Shown: piece by piece, positions 1 to 5,779 of the stretch
Layout of the letters: each line of letters begins with the position of its first letter
Position numbering within the stretch: the stretch's first letter is position 1
Assembly: GCA_048498135.1 (NCBI GenBank)
Contig: JBEHYO010000082.1
Span: 1 to 15,657 of the forward strand
Direction: 5' to 3'
DNA from: Dokdonella_A sp937902695
Lineage (GTDB): Bacteria; Pseudomonadota; Gammaproteobacteria; Xanthomonadales; Rhodanobacteraceae
DNA: 15,657 nt
Notes under the pieces: generated by a model
The model's input: only the letters and a program-made list of their open reading frames with translations
The model's database searches: none
Told to the model about the DNA's origin: nothing
Translations under genes and position numbers: made by a program

Positions 1-990
1 CGCACCGAGCCTCCCGATGCATTCGCGGTCACGCTCCCGGACGGGCGGCGCCTGTTCGGCCGCGGCGACGCGCCGGCGGCGGATGCACTGCTGCGCAGCA
101 TCCCGGACGCCGGCGCATCGGGCGCTGCGCAATGGCCGAACGCGCACGGCTCCTTCGGGCGCATCGGCGCGTTCCTGCGCAACGCGGGCCGCTTCCTGGT
201 CGCATCGACGACGGCGCCTTCGCTCGCTGGCGGCGCCTTCCCGGCGCTGGTCGGCACGGTGACGCTGGTGTTCCTGATGAGCCTCATCGTGATGCCGTTC
301 GGCGTCGCGACGGCGGTCTACCTCCACGAGCGGCGCGGATGGGCAGCGGGGCTCGTACGCAGCGCGATCGCGAATCTCGCCGGCGTGCCGTCGATCGTCT
401 ACGGCGTGCTGGGCCTCGGACTCTTCGTGCACGGCATCGGCGCCGGAATCGATCGCTGGTTCTTCGCCGATCGCCTGCCGGTGCCGACGTTCGGCAGCGG
501 CGGGCTGCTCTGGGCCGCATTGACGCTGGCGCTGTTGACGCTGCCCGTCGTCGTCGTCAGCGTCGAAGAAGGGCTCGAGCGGATCCCGCCCGGCCTTCGC
601 GCCGGATCCCTCGCGCTCGGCGCGACGCGCGGCGAGACGATGTGGCGCCTGCTGCTGCCGGCCGCGCGGCCGGCACTCCTGACCGGCCTGATCCTCGCGA
701 TCGCGCGCGCAGCCGGCGCCGTCGCGCCGCTGATGCTGGTCGGCGTCGTCAGGCTCGCGCCGGCGCTGCCGGTCGACGGCGCGTTTCCGTTCCTGCATCC
801 GTCGCGGCAGTTCATGCACCTCGGCTTCAGCATCTACGACGCCGCGCTCGCGAGCCCGGATGCGCTGCGCGGCGTGCCGCGCGCTTATGCCTGCGCGCTG
901 CTGCTCGTGATCGTCGTCGTCGCCTTGAACCTCGCCGCGATCGTGCTGCGCAATCGCCTGCGCGAGCGCTATCGTGCGCTCGAAGGTTGA
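1..990 (+). CDS. pstA: Phosphate ABC transporter permease PstA, 5'-truncated by window edge
   Basis: Inner-membrane permease subunit of the high-affinity phosphate importer PstSCAB. The frame is open from base 1 to TGA at 988-990, giving 329 visible residues; the start lies outside the window. Long-type gammaproteobacterial PstA proteins are about 550 residues, so roughly 40% is probably missing. Hydrophobic segments lie near visible residues 86-107, 119-147, 168-187, 226-250 and 298-317. The cytoplasmic EAA loop that docks on PstB is at about 189-220 (EEGLERIPPG, then LALGATRGET). The stretch APLMLVGVVRLAPALPVDG and the following FMHLGFSIYD match the long PstA subtype. In the usual GE(T/V)APL motif the Glu is replaced: visible residues 239-244 read GAVAPL. 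pstB starts 5 bp downstream, indicating one operon. The subtype assignment rests on remembered family sequences. Confidence 0.93.
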   Translation, partial: RTEPPDAFAVTLPDGRRLFGRGDAPAADALLRSIPDAGASGAAQWPNAHGSFGRIGAFLRNAGRFLVASTTAPSLAGGAFPALVGTVTLVFLMSLIVMPFGVATAVYLHERRGWAAGLVRSAIANLAGVPSIVYGVLGLGLFVHGIGAGIDRWFFADRLPVPTFGSGGLLWAALTLALLTLPVVVVSVEEGLERIPPGLRAGSLALGATRGETMWRLLLPAARPALLTGLILAIARAAGAVAPLMLVGVVRLAPALPVDGAFPFLHPSRQFMHLGFSIYDAALASPDALRGVPRAYACALLLVIVVVALNLAAIVLRNRLRERYRALEG

Positions 991-995
991 GTGCG

Positions 996-1808
996 ATGGC
1001 CACGACGATGCAGCCACCCGACATTGCGGCGACGCCGGACCTCACGGCCGGCGGCGCGATCGCGCTCGAGCTGCGCGCGCTTTCCCTCTGGTACGGTCCG
1101 CGCCAGGCGCTGGACGCGGTCAGCTTCGGCGTGCCGGCGCGAAAGATCACCGCGCTGATCGGGCCGAGTGCGTCGGGCAAGTCGAGCCTGCTGCGCTGCC
1201 TCAACCGGCTCAACGACGAGCTGCCGGAGTGTCGCGTCGAAGGCGAGGTGAGGGTCGGCGGCGCGAACCTCTATGCGAAGGACGTGATCGTCCACGAGAT
1301 CCGCCGTCGCATCGGCATGGTGTTCCAGAAGCCGAATCCGTTTCCGCTGTCGGTCTACGAGAACGTCGCGTATGGCCTGCGCCTCTCGGGTATGAAGGCG
1401 CGCCGCGAGCTCGATGCGTCGGTCGAGGCCGCCCTCAAGGCGGCCCGGCTCTGGGACGAGGTTTCGGCACGGCTCGACGACAGCGCGCTGGTGCTCTCGC
1501 TCGGCCAACAGCAGCGGCTGGTCATCGCGCGCGCGCTCGCGGTCGGGCCCGAGATACTGCTGATGGACGAGCCCGCCTCGGCGCTCGATCCCGCGGCGAC
1601 GCTTCGCTTCGAGGAGCTTCTGCACGAGCTCGCGCAGCGCTACACGGTGCTGCTCGTGACGCACAATATGCAGCAGGCCGCGCGCGTGTCGGATTACACG
1701 GCGTTCCTGCATCAGGGCAGGCTCGTCGAGTTCGGCGATACCGACGCATTGCTGACGAATCCGCGCGAGCGGCTCACCGAGGATTACATTACCGGCCGCT
1801 ACGCGTAA
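996..1808 (+). CDS. pstB: Phosphate ABC transporter ATP-binding protein PstB
   Basis: ATPase subunit that powers phosphate import through PstA/PstC on the cytoplasmic face of the inner membrane. The product has 270 residues, within the family's usual 250-280. Walker A is GPSASGKS (56-63), the Q-loop is MVFQKPNPFP (Q111), Walker B is ILLMDE (187-192) with catalytic E192, the D-loop is SALD, and the switch histidine is H223 in VTHNMQQAARVSDY. The C-terminus TEDYITGRYA is typical of PstB. The signature motif is odd: it reads LSLGQQQR (167-174) instead of LSGGQQQR, so the third position is Leu (codon CTC at 1500-1502). ATG at 996 is chosen because it follows the pstA stop by 5 bp; the open frame continues upstream only as a shadow inside pstA. 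phoU follows after 59 bp. Confidence 0.95.
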   Translation: MATTMQPPDIAATPDLTAGGAIALELRALSLWYGPRQALDAVSFGVPARKITALIGPSASGKSSLLRCLNRLNDELPECRVEGEVRVGGANLYAKDVIVHEIRRRIGMVFQKPNPFPLSVYENVAYGLRLSGMKARRELDASVEAALKAARLWDEVSARLDDSALVLSLGQQQRLVIARALAVGPEILLMDEPASALDPAATLRFEELLHELAQRYTVLLVTHNMQQAARVSDYTAFLHQGRLVEFGDTDALLTNPRERLTEDYITGRYA

Positions 1809-1867
1809 TACGGTTGTCTTCGATTCGCGTTGTCGTAGGCCTGACCAAGGAAGCCCGAACCGATCCC

Positions 1868-2578
1868 ATGGATCCGCTCCACCTTTCCCAGCACATCTCC
1901 CGCCAGTTCAACAGCGAGATCGAGGACGTCCGCCGCCAGGTGCTGGCGATGGGCGGGCTCGTCGAGGAGCAGATCGCCGCGGCGCTCGGCATGCTGCTCG
2001 ACCGCGACGCCGCGCGCGGCACCGAGATTCGCGAGCGCGAGCGCGAAGTCAACGCGGCCGAGCTCGCGATCGACGAGCGTTGCGCGTACATCCTCGCGCG
2101 GCGCCAGCCGGCGGCGTCGGATCTGCGCCTCGTGCTCGCGGTCGTCAAGATGCTCGCCGACCTCGAGCGCATTGGCGACGAGGCCAAGCGCATCGCGAAA
2201 CTCGCCGAGCGCCTCGTCGGCGAGGAGGGCGGCACCGATGTGACCGCGTCGCTCGCCGAGCTCGGCACGCTGGCCCGCGGACAGTTGCGCGGCGCGCTCG
2301 ATGCGTTCGCGCGGCTCGACGAGAATCTCGCGCTCGACCTCATGCGGCGCGACAGGCAGCTCGACGAGGTCTACACGGCGCTGTTCTCGGTGCTCGTCGA
2401 GCGCATGCAGCACGCGCCGGCGCAGATCCCGGTCGAGCTCGATCGCTTGTGGTGCGCAAGATCGTTCGAGCGCATCGGCGACCGGTGCAAGAATCTGTGC
2501 GAGTACGTTTTGTATCTCGTGCGCGGGAAAGACGTCAGGCACTCGGGCCTCGCGAAAACCGACGCACGCGAGGAATGA
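1868..2578 (+). CDS. phoU: Phosphate signalling/transport regulator PhoU
   Basis: Cytoplasmic negative regulator that links Pst transporter state to the PhoR/PhoB phosphate-starvation response and limits phosphate uptake. The 236-residue length is normal. The two three-helix PhoU repeats each carry the metal-binding signature: DLERIGDEAKRIAK starts at residue 98, and SFERIGDRCKNLCEYV starts at 199. The latter runs into YLVRGKDVRHSG, the usual PhoU C-terminus. An AAGGAAG ribosome-binding sequence lies at 1847-1853, rather far (14 nt) from the ATG. No other start is better, because the next residues DPLHLSQHISRQFN match the expected PhoU N-terminus. It follows pstB by 59 bp without a terminator, so it is probably co-transcribed. 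The 3' end abuts the composite repeat beginning at 2579. Confidence 0.95.
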   Translation: MDPLHLSQHISRQFNSEIEDVRRQVLAMGGLVEEQIAAALGMLLDRDAARGTEIREREREVNAAELAIDERCAYILARRQPAASDLRLVLAVVKMLADLERIGDEAKRIAKLAERLVGEEGGTDVTASLAELGTLARGQLRGALDAFARLDENLALDLMRRDRQLDEVYTALFSVLVERMQHAPAQIPVELDRLWCARSFERIGDRCKNLCEYVLYLVRGKDVRHSGLAKTDAREE

Positions 2579-2720
2579 CCCGTCTTTCCCCTCTCCCGCC
2601 TGCGGGAGAGGGTAGGGTGAGGGCACGCGGCGAAAACGCTGCACCGGTCCCCTCAAACGCATAACCGCGCTTGCCCTCACCCCAGCCCTCTCCCGCAAGC
2701 GGGAGAGGGGGAAAGACGGG
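2579..2720. repeat. Composite inverted repeat (BIME-like pair of REP-type palindromes), copy 1
   Basis: Two arms of about 52 bp in opposite orientation (about 2579-2630 and 2669-2720) flank a 38-bp unique spacer. Each arm has a tight hairpin: CCCTCTCCCGC (2589-2599) with GCGGGAGAGGG (2602-2612), and CCCTCTCCCGC (2686-2696) with GCGGGAGAGGG (2699-2709). Each hairpin is followed on the spacer side by a conserved GGGTGAGGGC-type tail. The outer ends read CCCGTCTTTCCC and its complement GGGGAAAGACGGG. The whole interval lies between the convergent ends of phoU and the minus-strand gene ending at 2723. It could therefore serve as a two-way transcription barrier; that role is inference. A related composite is at 12561-12742. 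Confidence 0.88.
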
Positions 2721-2722
2721 TG

Positions 2723-3052
2723 TTATTGGGCGGGCAGAATCGCGCAGCGGACGGGCTGGCCGTTCTCGACGACGGCCGTCCCGTCGGCCGCATGCACGAC
2801 GCCCTCGACGCAAGTCTCGCCGGGCTGTGCAGCGCGTGTCGCTCGACCGGCTGCGGCACGCGTCAGCGCATCGCCCTTCTGCTGATATTCCGCGATCCGT
2901 GCCTTGCGTTCGGCGTCGGGCACGGTTGCCGCCTGCGGAACACCGTAGAGATCGGGTCGGATCTGCTTGAAGCGCTGATAGCCGTACGCCGCAGCGCCGA
3001 CGCTCGACAGCGCGATCACGGCCCAGAACACTTTCTCGCCGAGCGACACCAT
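2723..3052 (-). CDS. Small membrane-anchored protein of unknown function
   Basis: I do not recognise this family. The product has 109 residues from ATG (3052-3050). One hydrophobic segment at about residues 8-25 (VFWAVIALSSVGAAAYGY) follows a short N-terminus and is then followed by basic and polar residues, so it is probably a single-pass inner-membrane protein. The middle (about 45-75) is charged and Ala-rich, likely helical. The C-terminus has two cysteines, C81 and C103, flanking a GVVHAADGTAVVENGQPVR stretch that looks like a small beta unit and could form a disulfide if periplasmic. The start overlaps the stop of the upstream beta-oxidation gene (TGATG), implying translational coupling. 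A GTG three bases upstream (3055) is an alternative start. The TAA stop at 2725-2723 lies right beside the composite repeat. Confidence 0.75.
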   Translation of the reverse strand: MVSLGEKVFWAVIALSSVGAAAYGYQRFKQIRPDLYGVPQAATVPDAERKARIAEYQQKGDALTRAAAGRATRAAQPGETCVEGVVHAADGTAVVENGQPVRCAILPAQ

Positions 3053-5133
3053 CACGCCGCCCGGTCGATCGGCGTTTCGCTCGCCGCTGCGCGCAGTGCC
3101 GGGGAATCCCAGCCGGGCCGCGGCTTGAAGCGATCGCCGTGGCGCGACGCGAGCGCAGCGAGCTTCGCGCTGATCGCATCGACGCCGGTTTCGCGGATGT
3201 ACTGGATCGGACCGCCGCGGAACGGCGCGAAGCCGGTGCCGAAGATGACGCCCGCGTCGAGCAGGTCCGCATCTTCGACGACGCGGTCATGCAGACACGC
3301 GACCGCTTCGTTGAGCATCGGCAGGATCATGCGGTCTTCGATATCGTCAGGCGGCACGTATTTCGGATCGACCTCGGGTTTCTTCGGCTTGCCGTTTTCC
3401 CACGCGTACAGGCCTTGCCCGTCCTTCTTGCCGCGTTTCCCGCTCCTGGCGAGCTCGTCGAGCTGGGTCGGAATTTCGAGGCCGAGGAACGGGGCTAGCT
3501 CCGCGCCGACCGACGCCGCGACATCGAGGCCGACCGTGTCGGCTAGCTCGATCGGCCCCATCGGCATGCCGAACTTCCTGGCGGCCCTGTCGATCACCGG
3601 GCCCGGGATGCCTTCGTGGAACATGCGCATCGATTCGAGCAGGTACGGCATCAGGATGCGGTTGACGAGGAATCCCGGCGTGCCCTTGACCGGCACCGGC
3701 AGCTTGCCGATCGCCTTGCAGAACGCGAGCGCGCGCTTTTCGTTCGCATCGCCGAGCTGATCGTGCCGGACGATCTCGACCAGCGGCATCAGCGCGACCG
3801 GATTGAAATAATGGAGCCCGAGGAAACGCGCCGGTTTCGCGACCGCGCTGCGAAGCGCGTCGAGCGGAATGCTCGACGTGTTCGTCGCGAGCAGCGCGTC
3901 GGGCTTCATGCCGGGCTCGGTCTTGCGATAGAGGACCTGCTTCGCTTCGAGGTTCTCGAAGATCGCCTCGATCGCGAGATCGGCCGAAGGGATGCCGTCG
4001 CCTTCGACGTCGGCCTTGAGCCGCGCGAGCGCGGGATCGATGCGGTCCTTCGTCCTGAGCCGCTTTTCGAACAGCGCCTTCGCGCGGTCGAGCGCGGGCT
4101 GCACGTATTTCATCTCGCGATCCTGCAGCGTCACCTCGAAGCCGCGGAGCGCGCACCATGCCGCGATGTCGCCGCCCATTACGCCGGCACCGACGACGTG
4201 CACGCGCTGGATGCCGTGCTCGGTGTCGCCGGCGAGTCCCTTCAGGCGTTCCTGCAGGAAGAACACGCGGATCAGGTTCCGGCACGTCGGCGTCTGCGCG
4301 AGCTTCGCCATCGAGCGCGCTTCGAGCTTCAGGCGCTGCGCGATGCCCGATCCGCCGCGGCGCCAGACCTCGATCAGCGCGAACGGCGCGGGATAATGCG
4401 CGGGCCGCACCTTCGCCATCGCCTGCTTGCGCAGGATCGGCGCGAGGATCTGTCGCGCGGGCCAGATGTTCGTCGCCCAGGCGACGACGCGCTGTCCGAA
4501 TGGACGCGCGCGGCGGTGGCGGATCAGGTCCTTCGCGGTTTCGATCAGGAGCTCGGGCGGCGCGAGCGCGTCGACGAGCCCGATCGCGTTGGCGTTCTCC
4601 GCCGACGCGGCGCGGCCCGTCAGCATCAGTTCCATCGCATGCGGCGCGCCGATCAGTCGCGGCAGGCGTGCGGTGCCGCCCCAGCCCGGGTGCAGGCCGA
4701 GCTTGATTTCGGGCAACCCGATTTTCGTCGAGGCGTCGCGCGCCGCGACGCGATAGCGGCAGGCCAGCGCCAGCTCGGTGCCGCCGCCCATGCAGTGTCC
4801 GTGGATCGCGCAGACGGTCGGGCAGGGCAGCCGCGCGAGCTGCTGGTAGACCTTCTGGCCGAACTCGATCGTGTCGAGAACCGCGCCGCTCTTCTCGTAC
4901 TCGCCGAACTCGCGAAGATCGGCGCCGACGGCAAAACCGGCCGCCTTCCCCGAGCGGATCACCAGTCCTTTCGGTGGCTCGAACGAGAGCCGCTCGACGA
5001 TTTCCTGCAATTCGTCGATGACCGCGCGGCCGAGCGAGTTCACGGAGCTCCCGGCCCGATCGAGCGTCAGCGTGACGATGCCGTCAACGTCCTGCTCGAA
5101 GCGCCAGTTCTTGAACCTGAGCCCCTCGAACAT
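3052..5133 (-). CDS. Bifunctional enoyl-CoA hydratase/3-hydroxyacyl-CoA dehydrogenase (FadB/FadJ type)
   Basis: Alpha subunit-type enzyme of fatty-acid beta-oxidation: it hydrates 2-enoyl-CoA and then oxidises L-3-hydroxyacyl-CoA with NAD+. At 693 residues it is slightly shorter than E. coli FadB (729) and FadJ (714). The N-terminal crotonase fold has the oxyanion-hole region HGHCMGGGTELALAC and the two catalytic glutamates E120 and E142 (GLPEIKLGLHPGWGGT). The dehydrogenase half starts with the NAD-binding loop VVGAGVMGGDIA (313-324). It continues with ATNTSSIP, catalytic H441 in GLHYFNPVALMPLVEIV paired with E453, and GTPGFLVNRILMPYLLE. The C-terminal part contains GPIELADTVGLDV and FGTGFAPFRGGPIQY. 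A GGAG sits about 7 nt before the ATG. No thiolase partner (fadA/fadI) is in the window. FadB and FadJ cannot be told apart safely here, so no symbol is given. Confidence 0.92.
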   Translation of the reverse strand: MFEGLRFKNWRFEQDVDGIVTLTLDRAGSSVNSLGRAVIDELQEIVERLSFEPPKGLVIRSGKAAGFAVGADLREFGEYEKSGAVLDTIEFGQKVYQQLARLPCPTVCAIHGHCMGGGTELALACRYRVAARDASTKIGLPEIKLGLHPGWGGTARLPRLIGAPHAMELMLTGRAASAENANAIGLVDALAPPELLIETAKDLIRHRRARPFGQRVVAWATNIWPARQILAPILRKQAMAKVRPAHYPAPFALIEVWRRGGSGIAQRLKLEARSMAKLAQTPTCRNLIRVFFLQERLKGLAGDTEHGIQRVHVVGAGVMGGDIAAWCALRGFEVTLQDREMKYVQPALDRAKALFEKRLRTKDRIDPALARLKADVEGDGIPSADLAIEAIFENLEAKQVLYRKTEPGMKPDALLATNTSSIPLDALRSAVAKPARFLGLHYFNPVALMPLVEIVRHDQLGDANEKRALAFCKAIGKLPVPVKGTPGFLVNRILMPYLLESMRMFHEGIPGPVIDRAARKFGMPMGPIELADTVGLDVAASVGAELAPFLGLEIPTQLDELARSGKRGKKDGQGLYAWENGKPKKPEVDPKYVPPDDIEDRMILPMLNEAVACLHDRVVEDADLLDAGVIFGTGFAPFRGGPIQYIRETGVDAISAKLAALASRHGDRFKPRPGWDSPALRAAASETPIDRAA

Positions 5134-5161
5134 CGTCGGCTCCGCGTGAAAAAGACGACCT

Positions 5162-5191
5162 ATGATCCCGGCAACGTGCCGCCGGGGTCAA
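5162..5191 (-). promoter_or_regulatory. Candidate sigma-70 promoter for the beta-oxidation gene
   Basis: Read on the minus strand, TTGACC (5191-5186) and GATCAT (5167-5162) are separated by 18 nt. They match the -35 and -10 consensus at five and four of six positions. The predicted start would be near 5155, leaving a leader of about 20 nt to the ATG at 5133. This is a consensus match only and is not distinctive in GC-rich DNA. Confidence 0.3.
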
Positions 5192-5284
5192 TGTCGCGGT
5201 TCTACGTTGAAAACAAAGGTTTTTTCCTCGGAAACCCGCTACCATGCCCGGGCGGCGCGACGGCCGCGTCCGGTGAGCGTGGAG

Positions 5285-5779
5285 ATGGCATTGGCCGACA
5301 AGGCTGCCGAGGTGCTGGTCACGCAGAAGCTGCTCGAGCAGATTCTGAAGGCGCCCGGCAATCTGATCGCGCTCGAGACGACCCACGTCAACGACGCGCT
5401 GGTGCAGTTTCGCACGCTCGCGATGCGCACCGGCACCTCGATGTATCTCTGGGATCCGGACGGCGGCATCTCGTCGCTGCGCGAGAGCGGCCTTCGCGTG
5501 CCGGGCTCCAAGCGCATCACCGATGCGCTCCGCTACGTGCTGCAGAGCATGCACTTCGGCATCTATCTCTTCACCGGCTTCGAGGATCATCTGAAGCCGC
5601 CCGACACCGTGCTGCTGCGGCGCATCTCGCGCATCCACACGGGCAACGAGCGCAAGATCGTTTTCCTCGGCGCGAATCTCTCGGTGCCGGAGGAGATCGA
5701 GGGCTCGCTGCAACGCCTCAATCCGGACAGCGAGGTGCGTTCGCCGCCACGCCTTCGCGACGGGCGCTGGGTGTCGTGA
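5285..5779 (+). CDS. Free-standing Ycf46-type N-terminal-domain-like protein (no ATPase domain)
   Basis: A 164-residue soluble protein without signal peptide or membrane segment. Its pattern resembles the N-terminal, non-ATPase domain of Ycf46/AAA-type proteins: LLEQILKAPGNLIALETTH, then MYLWDPDGGISSL, then GIYLFTGFEDHL, then RKIVFLGANLSVPEEIEG. These correspond in order to the family's 'LIYLVT', 'VFVWTVTHG', 'GIFVLKDLHPFI' and 'KTIILMSPVQEVPIEL' blocks. In Ycf46 this domain precedes a P-loop AAA module; here the protein stops instead, with no GxxxxGK[ST]. The match is from memory of the family, so the assignment is moderate and the biochemical role is unknown. ATG at 5285 is preceded by GGTGAG (5272-5277); GTG at 5279 is an alternative, and longer extensions read into low-complexity Arg-rich sequence. 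The stop overlaps the GTG of the c-di-GMP gene, so the two are probably translationally coupled. Confidence 0.6.
   Translation: MALADKAAEVLVTQKLLEQILKAPGNLIALETTHVNDALVQFRTLAMRTGTSMYLWDPDGGISSLRESGLRVPGSKRITDALRYVLQSMHFGIYLFTGFEDHLKPPDTVLLRRISRIHTGNERKIVFLGANLSVPEEIEGSLQRLNPDSEVRSPPRLRDGRWVS

Noticed and set aside
5207..5245. Sigma-70 promoter for the Ycf46-like gene (TTGAAA with TACCAT)
   Set aside because: The two boxes are 27 nt apart, far outside the workable range, and no better-spaced pair was found.
3616..5775. In-frame upstream extension of the c-di-GMP gene over 720 codons
   Set aside because: This stretch is antisense to the FadB/FadJ-type gene, whose catalytic motifs are intact, and covers the divergent promoter region and the upstream plus-strand gene.
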